A stretch of 13,374 bases of DNA, from NCBI GenBank assembly GCA_003695865.1, contig RFGQ01000423.1, forward strand, positions 1 to 13,374, given 5' to 3'. Position numbers and translations under genes: made by a program. The stretch is from Gemmatimonadota bacterium (GTDB lineage Bacteria > Gemmatimonadota > Gemmatimonadetes > Longimicrobiales > Gaopeijiaceae). Below the pieces are notes generated by a model. The model was given only the letters and a program-made list of their open reading frames with translations. It did no database searches and had not been told where the DNA came from. Shown here piece by piece: positions 1 through 7,212 of the stretch. Each line of letters opens with the position of its first letter. The stretch's first letter is position 1.

Positions 1-2
1 CC

Positions 3-533
3 GTCCGCCATCCCGAGCGTCCGGCCGGTGAGGTGCTCGGGCAGAGCCCCCTGGCCGGCCAGCTCGCGATGCCCGGCGACTCGGCCTGGCTCGTGGTGAG
101 CCTGGGACCCGAGCAGCGGCCGGTGCCCGACGTGCTCCGCCTGCGGGCCGACTGGGCGCGCACGGTGCTCGAGGCCTCGGGGTTCGCCGTCGAGGTGGAC
201 TCCGTCGAGGCCGAATTGCCGCGCGGGCGCGTGGCGGCGGTCGATCCGGAGCCCGGCACGGCGGTGTCCATTCCGGGGCGGGTTCGGCTCGAAGTGAGCA
301 GCGGTCCGGCGCTCATCGCGGTGCCCCTGCTGCTGGGCCTGGAACAGGCGGAGGCCGAAGCCTTGATCGATTCCCTCGGCCTCGTAGTCTCTGAAGTGAC
401 GACGCGATTCCGGTTCGGGCGCGACCAGGGGCGGGTGGTGGAGCAGGACCCGCCGCCCGACAGTCTGGTGGCGCCCGGCAGCCCCGTGCGCCTGGTCGTG
501 GGCCGCAGGCGGCGCGGACGGGGTCCACGATAG
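3..533 (+). CDS. PASTA-repeat protein, 3' end only (5' partial)
   Basis: The reading frame is open to the left edge, so only the last 176 residues are present; the GTG at 33 is internal. Three PASTA units can be read. The C-terminal half of one spans about residues 1-37, with a Gln-x-Pro-x-x-Gly core and a Val-Val-Ser-x-Gly ending. A full unit covers about 40-101 and another about 104-167, which ends in a EQDPPPDSLVAPGSPV-type motif. The last residues form a basic tail rich in Arg. PASTA units are small extracytoplasmic domains, best known for binding peptidoglycan fragments or beta-lactams when fused to Ser/Thr kinases or penicillin-binding proteins. Whatever domain lies upstream (membrane anchor, kinase or transpeptidase) is outside the window, so the full function is open. 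The stop is a TAG at 531-533, and a 59-base gap separates it from the TlpA-like gene. The PASTA assignment is firm; the role is not. Confidence 0.85.
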   Translation, partial: VRHPERPAGEVLGQSPLAGQLAMPGDSAWLVVSLGPEQRPVPDVLRLRADWARTVLEASGFAVEVDSVEAELPRGRVAAVDPEPGTAVSIPGRVRLEVSSGPALIAVPLLLGLEQAEAEALIDSLGLVVSEVTTRFRFGRDQGRVVEQDPPPDSLVAPGSPVRLVVGRRRRGRGPR

Positions 534-592
534 GAACTCTGGGGGGCGCGGCCGGTACAGGGTCGAGGCCTTCGAGGTGACCGAGAAATAGC

Positions 593-1168
593 ATGGAATC
601 GACACGTCCGGAACGTCCGCGGCCGTCCCGCCTACCCTACCTTTTCGCGCTCGTGGTGCTGTCGGGCGTGGTGGGCTTCGCATGGGTCGCTCGCGAGCAC
701 TTCCAGCCCATCGTCGCGGGCTCGGAGGCACCGGACTTCTCCGTCGTGGACGAAGAGGGGCGGATCCACACGCTCGACGACTTCCGCGGCAAGGTCGTGA
801 TCGTGAACGTGTGGGCCACCTGGTGCCCGCCCTGCGTCGAAGAGATGCCGTCGCTCGACGCGCTCTACAAGGAGTTCGAAGGGACCGACCTGGAACTCGT
901 GGCCATCAGCGTCGACGCGCCTCCCGGCAAGGCCGACGCGGCCGGCAAGGTGGGGGGCGACCCGTGGGCGTTCGCGCGTGAGCTGGGGGTTTCCTTCCCG
1001 ATCTACTGGGACCGCGAACGGCGCGTGGAGCGCGCCTACCAGACCACGGGGGTGCCCGAGTCGTTCGTGATCGGGCGCGACGGCATCATCTACAAGAAGG
1101 TCGCCGGCGCCACCGTCTGGGACCACGACCGGTACCGCGAACTCATCGAGCGCCTGCTCGCCTCGTGA
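593..1168 (+). CDS. Membrane-anchored TlpA/ResA-type thiol:disulfide oxidoreductase
   Basis: This 191-residue protein has one N-terminal membrane anchor (about 14-33) after a basic start, so the catalytic domain should face the periplasm. The thioredoxin fold carries WCPPC at 77-81 (active cysteines C78 and C81) and the cis-proline loop GVPESF with P155. FRGKVVIVNVWATWC is the usual lead-in of the TlpA/ResA/CcmG branch. Family members mostly reduce disulfides, for example in apocytochromes c or oxidase copper sites; no cytochrome c maturation gene is visible here, so the client is unknown. A Gly/Ala/Lys-rich insertion (about 109-123) lies between the active site and the GVSFPIYWD strand. The ATG at 593 is preceded by a GAGGTGA at 574-580, 12 bases away, which is a little long. 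The stop overlaps the GTG of the YbbR gene in a GTGA. The TlpA-like protein may act on cysteine-bearing envelope proteins of the same operon, but that is inference. Confidence 0.9.
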   Translation: MESTRPERPRPSRLPYLFALVVLSGVVGFAWVAREHFQPIVAGSEAPDFSVVDEEGRIHTLDDFRGKVVIVNVWATWCPPCVEEMPSLDALYKEFEGTDLELVAISVDAPPGKADAAGKVGGDPWAFARELGVSFPIYWDRERRVERAYQTTGVPESFVIGRDGIIYKKVAGATVWDHDRYRELIERLLAS

Positions 1169-2115
1169 CGGCCCGTCGGATTCTCCGGCGCGTCGCCCAC
1201 AACGGGCGCCTGAAAGCCGCCGCCCTCGGGCTGGCGGTGTTTCTATGGGCGCTCATGCGCCTCGAAGTGCCGGCTCAGGACGCGGTTTCGCTGCCCGTAC
1301 AGGTGCGCGTCACCGATCCCGGCTTCACGGCCTTCGGCGAGCCGAGCCCCGCCACGGTCGACGTGCTGGTGAGCGGTCCTGTGGGAGAGCTTTCGCGGCT
1401 GCGCTGGGGCGATGCTGCGGTCGTGGTGGCGGTCGAGGACGGCTCGGTGGGCGACATCGTGGTGCCGCTCAGGCCGTCTCACCTGGTGCTCGCGGACGGC
1501 GGGGCCGGAGGGGTGGTCGTCGAGGGGTTCAGGCCGCCCTCCGTGCGGGTCCACCTGGCCCGCGTGGCCACGGCCAGCGTGCCGCTGCGCCTGGCGCTGC
1601 GCGGCCGCCTGCCCGAGCATCTGGCGCTCGGACGGCCGCCGTCGCTCAGTCCCGCCGTCGTGCGGGTGACCGGACCCGCGGCGATCGTCGAAGCGCTCGA
1701 CTCGCTCGACATCGTGGCCCCCGACCTGGGCGAGGTCACGCTCGAGGGCACGCTCGTGGCCGCCGTCGACACGGCGGGTCTGGCCGGCGTCTCGATCGAA
1801 CCCGACTCCGTGCTCGTGCGGGTGCCGGTCGAGGAAGCGGTCGAGCGGGTCGTGTCGTCGGTGCCCGTGCGCACGCCCAGCGGCCACCTGGCGGTCGAGC
1901 CCGCCACCGTCGACGTGCGGGTGCGCGGCGCGCGCAGTCGGGTCGAAAGCCTCGACCCCACGCGCCTGGCCGCGCTCGTGGTGCTCGAGGCGCTCACCGG
2001 CGCGGACGGGGACTCGCCGGTCCGCGTGCCGCTGATCGTGACGGGTGTCCCGCCGGTGCTTTCGGCGCAGCCGCTCGTCGACTCGGTGCTCGTGCGCAGG
2101 ATCGGTCCGTCGTGA
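1165..2115 (+). CDS. YbbR-repeat (CdaR-like) membrane-anchored protein
   Basis: This 316-residue protein starts with an Asn-x-x-Leu-Lys then hydrophobic segment (about 13-33, ending LWALMRLE), the typical anchor of YbbR proteins. Three YbbR-like beta-rich units follow, at about 40-130, 137-220 and 228-310. Each carries a V-x-V-x-Gly-x-x-x-x-[VL]-x-x-L core, such as VRVTGPAAIVEALDSLD near 166. In Firmicutes, YbbR proteins (CdaR) regulate the diadenylate cyclase CdaA and are encoded beside it. No cyclase gene is visible here, so a c-di-AMP link cannot be claimed. The GTG start at 1165 overlaps the TlpA-like stop (GTGA), and the TGA stop overlaps the GTG of tsaD in the same way, so translation is probably coupled on both sides. 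There is no strong Shine-Dalgarno. Family placement is fairly sure; function is unknown. Confidence 0.8.
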   Translation: MTARRILRRVAHNGRLKAAALGLAVFLWALMRLEVPAQDAVSLPVQVRVTDPGFTAFGEPSPATVDVLVSGPVGELSRLRWGDAAVVVAVEDGSVGDIVVPLRPSHLVLADGGAGGVVVEGFRPPSVRVHLARVATASVPLRLALRGRLPEHLALGRPPSLSPAVVRVTGPAAIVEALDSLDIVAPDLGEVTLEGTLVAAVDTAGLAGVSIEPDSVLVRVPVEEAVERVVSSVPVRTPSGHLAVEPATVDVRVRGARSRVESLDPTRLAALVVLEALTGADGDSPVRVPLIVTGVPPVLSAQPLVDSVLVRRIGPS

Positions 2116-3176
2116 GCGCCGGCCTGATCCTGGGGCTCGAGACGAGCTGTGACGAGACATCGGCGGCGCTGCTCGACGCCGACAACCGCATCGTGGGGCA
2201 CGTGATCCACTCGCAGGACGTGCACGAGGTCTACGGCGGCGTCGTGCCCGAGCTGGCGGCGCGGGCGCACCTCCAGAAGGTCGACGCGGTCGTCGATGCC
2301 ACGCTCCGCCAGGCGGATGCGGCGCTCCCCGATGTGGACGCCATCGCGGTGACCGCGGGCCCCGGCCTCATCGGTGCGCTGCTGGTGGGGCTGACATGGG
2401 CCAAGGGGGTGGCGTATGCCCTCGACGTGCCCCTGGTGGCCGTGCACCACATGGAGGCACACCTGTTCGCCGCCGCCCTCGAAGATCCTTCGGCGCACCC
2501 GCCCTTCGTGGCGCTGCTGGTATCGGGGGGGCACACCCTGCTGCTGTGGGTGCCCGAGTGGGGCACGTACCACCTGCTGGGGCGCACGCGGGACGACGCC
2601 GCGGGCGAGGCGTTCGACAAGGTGGCGAAGCTGCTCGGGCTGCCCTATCCGGGCGGGCCCGCCATCCAGCGGACCGCCGCCGAGGGCGACCCCGGCCGTC
2701 ACCGGCTCCCCCGGCCCATGCTGCGCCGCGATCAGCGGCCCGGCGAGCCCGACTACTTCGACGTGTCGTTCAGCGGGCTCAAGACGGCGGTGGTGACGCT
2801 GGTCGAAAGTCTCGAGCGGGACGGCCGACTCGACGAGGAGCGCGCTCACGTGGCGGCGTCGTTCCAGGAGGCCGTCGTCGACGTGCTCGCCTCGAAGACG
2901 ATGCGGGCCGTCGAGCTCACCGGCTGCCGGCGCGTGCTGGTGGGCGGCGGTGTGTCGGCCAACGCGCGCCTGCGCGAAGAGCTCGCGGCGCGGCTGGGCG
3001 CCGAGGGGGAACTGCTGCGGGCGACGCCGCGGTTGTCTCTCGACAACGGCGCCATGGTGGCGCGGGCCGGCCGCTTCCGGCTGGAGCGGGGTGAGGCCTC
3101 CGCCCTGGACGCGTCGGCCGACCCCAACCTACCGTTTCCCGGTCTGATCGAGGGCCTTCCGACCGGACGGCGTTGA
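2112..3176 (+). CDS. tsaD: tRNA N6-adenosine threonylcarbamoyltransferase TsaD
   Basis: TsaD transfers the threonylcarbamoyl group from TC-AMP to A37 of ANN-decoding tRNAs, working in the cytoplasm with TsaB and TsaE to make t6A. The 354-residue protein shows the ASKHA fold signatures: LGLETSCDETSAAL at 8-21, YGGVVPELAARAH at 41-53, HHMEAH at 112-117 (metal ligands H113 and H117), SGGHT at 138-142, DDAAGEAFDKVAKLLGLPYP at 161-180, FSGLKTAV at 220-227, GGGVSANARLR at 278-288 and DNGAM at 311-315, whose D311 is the third metal ligand. Length is close to the family norm (E. coli 337). The frame stays open far upstream, but only because YbbR-encoding DNA is read out of frame there. The GTG at 2112, inside the YbbR stop and just before the first conserved strand, is the right start; an AGGA at 2098-2101 lies 10 bases ahead. 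Partner genes tsaB, tsaC and tsaE are not in the window. Confidence 0.98.
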   Translation: MSAGLILGLETSCDETSAALLDADNRIVGHVIHSQDVHEVYGGVVPELAARAHLQKVDAVVDATLRQADAALPDVDAIAVTAGPGLIGALLVGLTWAKGVAYALDVPLVAVHHMEAHLFAAALEDPSAHPPFVALLVSGGHTLLLWVPEWGTYHLLGRTRDDAAGEAFDKVAKLLGLPYPGGPAIQRTAAEGDPGRHRLPRPMLRRDQRPGEPDYFDVSFSGLKTAVVTLVESLERDGRLDEERAHVAASFQEAVVDVLASKTMRAVELTGCRRVLVGGGVSANARLREELAARLGAEGELLRATPRLSLDNGAMVARAGRFRLERGEASALDASADPNLPFPGLIEGLPTGRR

Positions 3177-3182
3177 GCGAGC

Positions 3183-3189
3183 AAAGGAG
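3183..3189 (+). promoter_or_regulatory. Shine-Dalgarno of lgt
   Basis: AAAGGAG lies 9 bases before the GTG at 3199, in the 22-base gap after tsaD. It is among the clearest ribosome-binding sites in the window. It fixes the lgt start and suggests that lgt is translated independently of tsaD. Confidence 0.8.
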
Positions 3190-3198
3190 CGAACAGCG

Positions 3199-4047
3199 GT
3201 GCATCCGATCTTCTTCCGACTCCCCGAGTGGTTCCCCTTCCTGGGTGGCGAGCCCATCACCTCGTTCGGGGTGTTCATGTTCTTCGCCTTCATGACGGGG
3301 GGCGTGCTCCTCAGGGCCGAGATGGGCCGGGTGGGGCTCGACCGCGAACGCGCCTGGGACATCCTCTTCATGGGCGTGGTGGGCGGCATCGTGGGCGCCA
3401 AGGTCTACTACGTGCTGCTCAACTGGCCCGACACGGTGCGGGACCCCCTCGGCATGCTCCTCTCGCGCGGTGGGATGGTCTGGTACGGAGGCTTCATCGG
3501 GGCCACCCTGCTCATTCTGTGGGAGATCCGCAGGCGCAAGCTGCCGCTGCCGTTGATGGCCGAGATCACGGCCGCGCCGCTGGCCATCGCCTACGCGGTC
3601 GGCCGCATGGGATGCTTCATGGTGGGCGACGACTACGGCCGGCCCACCGACAGCTGGGTGGGCATCCGCTTTCCCTCGGGCACGCCGCCCACCCGCGTCG
3701 ACGCGCTCGAGCAGCACTTCGGGATCACGGTCGACCCGGCCCTGGTCGAGAAGTACGGGCAGGTCGTGCCGGTGCATCCCACGCAGCTCTACGAGATCGG
3801 CCTCTCGACGCTCATCTTCTTCATCCTGTGGCGGCTCCGCGGTCATAAGCACGGCGTTGGGTGGCTGTGGTTCCTGTGGATGGTCCTCGCCGGGGCCGAA
3901 CGGTTCCTGGTCGAGTTCGTTCGCGTGAAGGACGACCGCTTCCTGGGTCCGCTCACGCTCGCGCAGCTCATCAGCCTGATGTTGATCGGCGGCGGCCTGT
4001 ACGGGATGTGGCGGATGCGCGCCCGGGCGGAGGGCGCTGCGGCCTGA
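3199..4047 (+). CDS. lgt: Prolipoprotein diacylglyceryl transferase Lgt
   Basis: Lgt moves a diacylglyceryl group from phosphatidylglycerol to the lipobox cysteine of prolipoproteins, the first step of lipoprotein maturation in the inner membrane. The 282-residue protein (E. coli 291) has about seven hydrophobic segments. The N-terminal region includes a ITSFGVF strand-to-helix start. The GGMVWYGGF motif is at 91-99. The Lgt signature GRMGCFMVGDDYGR is at 135-148, with R136 matching the essential arginine of E. coli R143. HPTQLYE is at 193-199 and AERFLVEFVR at 233-242, with R235 matching E. coli R239. A polar loop at about 149-190, between the signature and HPTQLYE, should be periplasmic. 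The GTG start at 3199 is set by the AAAGGAG site upstream. The phosphoesterase gene follows after 10 bases. The assignment is firm. The presence of Lgt implies that lipoproteins are made but does not identify its substrates here. Confidence 0.97.
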   Translation: MHPIFFRLPEWFPFLGGEPITSFGVFMFFAFMTGGVLLRAEMGRVGLDRERAWDILFMGVVGGIVGAKVYYVLLNWPDTVRDPLGMLLSRGGMVWYGGFIGATLLILWEIRRRKLPLPLMAEITAAPLAIAYAVGRMGCFMVGDDYGRPTDSWVGIRFPSGTPPTRVDALEQHFGITVDPALVEKYGQVVPVHPTQLYEIGLSTLIFFILWRLRGHKHGVGWLWFLWMVLAGAERFLVEFVRVKDDRFLGPLTLAQLISLMLIGGGLYGMWRMRARAEGAAA

Positions 4048-4057
4048 TCGCACGCTC

Positions 4058-4930
4058 ATGCTGACCCTCTTCCAGGCATCGGACCTGCACTTCGGGTCGC
4101 CCCACGACCCGGTCGCCGCCGCGGCGCTGGCCCGGGCCATCGAGGACGCCGAGCCCGACGTGCTCGTGCTGGCCGGCGACTTCACGCAGCGCGCCAAGGT
4201 GCGCGAGTACGAACAGGCGCGCGCGTTCCTCGACGCGTTGCCCGACGTACCCACGGTCGTCACGCCCGGCAATCACGACGTGCCGCTCTATCGGGTGGCC
4301 GAGCGTCTGCTGCACCCGCTGCGCAACTACCGGCGCTACATCAGCGAGGCGCTCGATACGGTGACCGAGGTGCCGGGCGCCATGTTTGTGGCGCTCGACT
4401 CGACGGCGCCACATCGTGCCATCGTGAACGGGCGCGTCGACGGGGCTCAGCTCGCGTTCGCGGCACGGAACTTCCAGCGTGCGGACCCCGAGGCGCTGCG
4501 GGTCGTGGTGCTGCACCATCACCTGGCCGGCGCGCCCGACTACGAGCGCGACTCGCCGTTGCCCGGCGCCCGGCGACTGCTCGACCGCATGCGCGAGATG
4601 GGCGTGGAGTTGGTGCTCGGCGGACACCTGCACCGCGGCTTCGTGGCCCGTTCCGCCGACGTGTGTCCCGACCACCGCAACGGGGGCGAGGTGCTGATCG
4701 CGCACAGCGGCACCGCCTGCTCCACGCGGGGGCGGGCTCGCGAGAAGGGGCGTATGAGCGTGAACCTGATCCGCGTGGAGGACGAGCGCATCGTCGTCGA
4801 GCAGCGCCTGCTCGACGACGCACGCGAGCGCTACCGGCCCACGTGGACCTACGTGTGGCCGCGCGCCCTGGGGCCGGCGGCGGGCCGGCGCGGCGCTCGT
4901 CGTTCGTCTGCGGTCGAGGAGCCGGCGTGA
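4058..4930 (+). CDS. Calcineurin-like metallophosphoesterase, CpdA-like, substrate unknown
   Basis: This 290-residue protein carries the complete set of dinuclear-metal phosphoesterase motifs: DLH (D9, H11), GDFTQ (D41), GNHD at 71-74, HHH at 153-155 and GHLH at 189-192. The order and spacing, and the absence of a signal peptide or membrane segment, resemble the class III cyclic-nucleotide phosphodiesterase (CpdA/Icc) group of cytoplasmic enzymes. Related folds include LpxH (UDP-diacylglucosamine hydrolase), nucleotide pyrophosphatases and lipid phosphatases, so the substrate cannot be read from sequence. The final 20 residues are Arg/Ala-rich and look unstructured. The ATG at 4058 is 10 bases after lgt with only a poor Shine-Dalgarno, suggesting reinitiation. 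Its TGA overlaps the tamA-like GTG in a GTGA. Its place between lgt and tamA/tamB hints at an envelope-related substrate, which is inference only. Confidence 0.85.
   Translation: MLTLFQASDLHFGSPHDPVAAAALARAIEDAEPDVLVLAGDFTQRAKVREYEQARAFLDALPDVPTVVTPGNHDVPLYRVAERLLHPLRNYRRYISEALDTVTEVPGAMFVALDSTAPHRAIVNGRVDGAQLAFAARNFQRADPEALRVVVLHHHLAGAPDYERDSPLPGARRLLDRMREMGVELVLGGHLHRGFVARSADVCPDHRNGGEVLIAHSGTACSTRGRAREKGRMSVNLIRVEDERIVVEQRLLDDARERYRPTWTYVWPRALGPAAGRRGARRSSAVEEPA
4916..4921 (+). promoter_or_regulatory. Shine-Dalgarno of the TamA-like gene
   Basis: GAGGAG within the last codons of the phosphoesterase gene sits 5 bases before the GTG at 4927. It supports that GTG as the start, which also places a signal peptide at the N-terminus, over any start further upstream in the open frame. 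Confidence 0.7.
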
Positions 4931-7212
4931 AGTGCGGCGGCCTCCGCCGGTCGTGCGGCGGCCGGCGGCTCGGGCACCTGCTCGCGACCGCAGCGTGCGC
5001 GGCTGCGCTCGTGGCGTCGACGGCGGAGGCGCTCCGCGCGCAGGACGTGGGTACGCCGCCCCGCCTGGCCGACCTCGACTTCGTGGGCAACCGCACCTTT
5101 CCCGACGACTCGCTCGCCGTGGCGATCGTGAACCGCGCCTCGCGCTGCCGCTCGTTCGTGCTCGCGCCCTTCTGCTGGGTCGGCCTGGGGTTCGCGCGCG
5201 ACGAGCGCGAGCTCAGGGAGCGCGACCTTGCGGGCGACATCGCCCGGCTGCTCGTCTACTACGCGGCGCGCGGCTTCCGCGAGGCGCGGGTCGACACCGT
5301 GGTGGACCGCTCGCGGCCGCACGAGGTACGGGTGCGCTTCGTGATCGAGGAAGGGCGCCCCGTGCGGGTCGACTCCATCCGCTTCGTCGACGCGGAACCG
5401 CTCGAGCGCATGGGGCTGCTCGGCGGTCTGCCGCTGCGGCGCGGCGGCCGCCTGTCGCGCATCCTGCTCAACGCGACACGCGACACGCTCGCCACCCGCC
5501 TGCGCGACCGCGGATACCCGCGCGCCGAGGTGTTCATCCGCTCCGATATCCCGGCCGAATCGCCCTACTCCGCGCGCGTCACCTTCGACGTGGACGCGGG
5601 GCCCTACGCCCGGTTCGGGCCGGTCACGCTCGTCGGCAACGTGCGGCTCACCGACGACGTGATTCTGCGGCAGCTCCCCTTCGAGCAAGGGGATGAATAC
5701 TCGCGCGCGCTCATCCTCGAGGGGCAGCGCAACCTGTACGGCGTCGGGCTCGTGACGTACGCGCAGATCTCCGAACCGGAGGTCGTGGACTCGATCGTCC
5801 CGCTCACGGTCACGATCACGGAGGGCGACGTGCATCGGGTGCGCACGGGCCTGGGGATGAGCACGTTCGACTGCGGGAATGCCGAGGGCCGCTGGGAGAG
5901 CCGCAACCTGTTCGGCGGCGCCCGCCGCCTGCAGGTGCGGGCACGCCTCTCGAACGTCTTCGCAGACGGGCTCTCGGGCTCGGTTTGCAATCAGGCGGGC
6001 GTGGGCCCGTTCGGGGGGCTCAACTGGCTCGTCTCGGCCGACTTCGCCCAGCCCTGGGTCTACTCGCGGAACACCTCGCTGACGGTCGGCGTGTTCGGCG
6101 AGCGGCAGAGCCTGCAGGACGTGTTCGTGCGCAGAGCGGTGGGCGTGGACGTGGGGCTCACGCGCCGGCTCGACCGCAGCACGACGGTCACCGCCGCCTT
6201 CCAGCCCCAGCTCACCACGCTGGACGCCGCCGACGTGTTCTTCTGTACGAGCTTCCTGCTGTGCACGCCCCAGGACATCGACGTGCTCCAGGCGGCCAAC
6301 TGGCTCTCTCCGGTCGTGGTCAGCCTGGCCCGCGACCGCACCAACGGTCCGCTCAACCCCACACGGGGGTACGCGGCGCGGCTCGACGTGGAGTACGCCG
6401 ACGAACTCACGGGCTCGAACTTCTCCTACCGGCGTACCTCGGTGCAGGTCTCGGGCTACCGCGAGGTCGGGGGTGGGCAGGTGCTGGCCGCCCGCCTGCG
6501 CGGCGGCTGGGTGGGCGCCGGCGCATTCGGCCCGCTGAGCCGCGGCTCGGGCGTGATCCATCCGCAGAAGCGGTTCTACGGCGGCGGCCCCAACAGCGTG
6601 CGCGGGTTCGGGCAGAACCAGCTCGGCCCGCGGGTGCTCACCGTCGACGTGAGGCGCCTGATCTTCCCGCTGCCCGACACGACCGCGGCCGTCTGCGAAC
6701 CCGCCGAAGTGATGGCGCTCACCTGCGACGCCTCGCCGCTTTCGGACGGCGACTTCGACGCTCCGCGCCCCACGGGTGGTCAGGTGATTCTGGAGGGCAA
6801 CCTCGAGTATCGGGTCCACATTCGGGGCACCCGTTTCGAGTTCGCGCTCTTCGCCGACGCCGGCGGCGTTTGGGCCGACGCCGACGTGGTTCGCCTGTCG
6901 GACATCGAGGTGACGCCGGGCCTGGGCTTCCGCTACCAGAGCCCGGTGGGGCCGATCCGGGTCGACCTCGGGTACCGCACCCGGGGCGGCGAGCGACTGC
7001 AGGTGGTCACCTCGCAGCTCCGGCCCTTCGACCCGGCCACGGACGATCCCGCCGACCGCGTGCAGTTGCGGCGTGGCGACCAGACCTTCGTCGCCGACTA
7101 CGTGTTGCTCGACGACCTCGCCCTGCTCGGTCCGCGGGTGGACTTCGGCACGTCGCCCGCCTTCAGCCTGAGCCGTCTGCAGCTGCACTTCTCGATCGGG
7201 CAGGCCTTCTGA
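4927..7212 (+). CDS. tamA: TamA/BamA-type (Omp85) outer-membrane barrel protein
   Basis: This 761-residue protein begins with a basic N-region, a hydrophobic core (about 17-32) and a likely signal peptidase site after ALRA at 35-38. Three POTRA-like units follow, at about 46-144, 146-225 and 229-301 (the last beginning GPVTLVGNVRLTDDVIL). The 16-stranded barrel domain runs from about 304 to the end. The Omp85 loop-6 motif is RFYGGGPNSVRGFG at 549-562, with R559-G-F561. GLGFRYQSPVGPIRVDLGYR at 665-684 and the terminal Phe761 are the usual C-terminal strands and barrel-assembly signal. Three POTRAs and the overlapping tamB gene favour TamA over BamA, which usually has five POTRAs; it is longer than E. 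coli TamA (577) because of loop insertions, for example 579-618 and 688-738. Eight mature cysteines fall in close pairs or could pair. The frame is open upstream to 4663, but that part is phosphoesterase DNA read out of frame. Confidence 0.85.
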   Translation: MKCGGLRRSCGGRRLGHLLATAACAAALVASTAEALRAQDVGTPPRLADLDFVGNRTFPDDSLAVAIVNRASRCRSFVLAPFCWVGLGFARDERELRERDLAGDIARLLVYYAARGFREARVDTVVDRSRPHEVRVRFVIEEGRPVRVDSIRFVDAEPLERMGLLGGLPLRRGGRLSRILLNATRDTLATRLRDRGYPRAEVFIRSDIPAESPYSARVTFDVDAGPYARFGPVTLVGNVRLTDDVILRQLPFEQGDEYSRALILEGQRNLYGVGLVTYAQISEPEVVDSIVPLTVTITEGDVHRVRTGLGMSTFDCGNAEGRWESRNLFGGARRLQVRARLSNVFADGLSGSVCNQAGVGPFGGLNWLVSADFAQPWVYSRNTSLTVGVFGERQSLQDVFVRRAVGVDVGLTRRLDRSTTVTAAFQPQLTTLDAADVFFCTSFLLCTPQDIDVLQAANWLSPVVVSLARDRTNGPLNPTRGYAARLDVEYADELTGSNFSYRRTSVQVSGYREVGGGQVLAARLRGGWVGAGAFGPLSRGSGVIHPQKRFYGGGPNSVRGFGQNQLGPRVLTVDVRRLIFPLPDTTAAVCEPAEVMALTCDASPLSDGDFDAPRPTGGQVILEGNLEYRVHIRGTRFEFALFADAGGVWADADVVRLSDIEVTPGLGFRYQSPVGPIRVDLGYRTRGGERLQVVTSQLRPFDPATDDPADRVQLRRGDQTFVADYVLLDDLALLGPRVDFGTSPAFSLSRLQLHFSIGQAF

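Noticed and set aside
1245..2111. Upstream extension of tsaD giving a 643-residue fusion protein
   Set aside because: The extra part is low-complexity Arg/Gly/Ala sequence produced by reading the YbbR gene out of frame. TsaD homology begins right after the GTG at 2112.
1479..2849. A 456-codon minus-strand open frame over the YbbR gene and tsaD
   Set aside because: It is a shadow of two convincing plus-strand genes; no domain signature.
2917..4272. A 451-codon minus-strand open frame over tsaD, lgt and the phosphoesterase
   Set aside because: It spans three real genes on the other strand and has no domain signature.
4663..4926. Upstream extension of the TamA-like protein
   Set aside because: It is phosphoesterase DNA read out of frame, and it would bury the signal peptide.
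4990..5000. Possible lipoprotein signal (cysteine after Thr-Ala-Ala) in the TamA-like N-terminus, as in TamL-type proteins
   Set aside because: The residue at -3 is Thr rather than Leu/Val/Ile, the Cys is in the middle of the hydrophobic core, and a good signal peptidase I site (ALRA then Gln) follows.
4849..7188. A 779-codon open frame on the minus strand opposite the TamA-like gene
   Set aside because: It is the mirror of a strongly supported coding frame in GC-rich DNA; its translation is rich in His, Arg, Ala and Glu with no recognisable domain.
5985..7211. Upstream extension of tamB to a 1914-residue protein
   Set aside because: The extension is the TamA-like gene read in another frame; the ATG at 7212 gives a proper membrane anchor.
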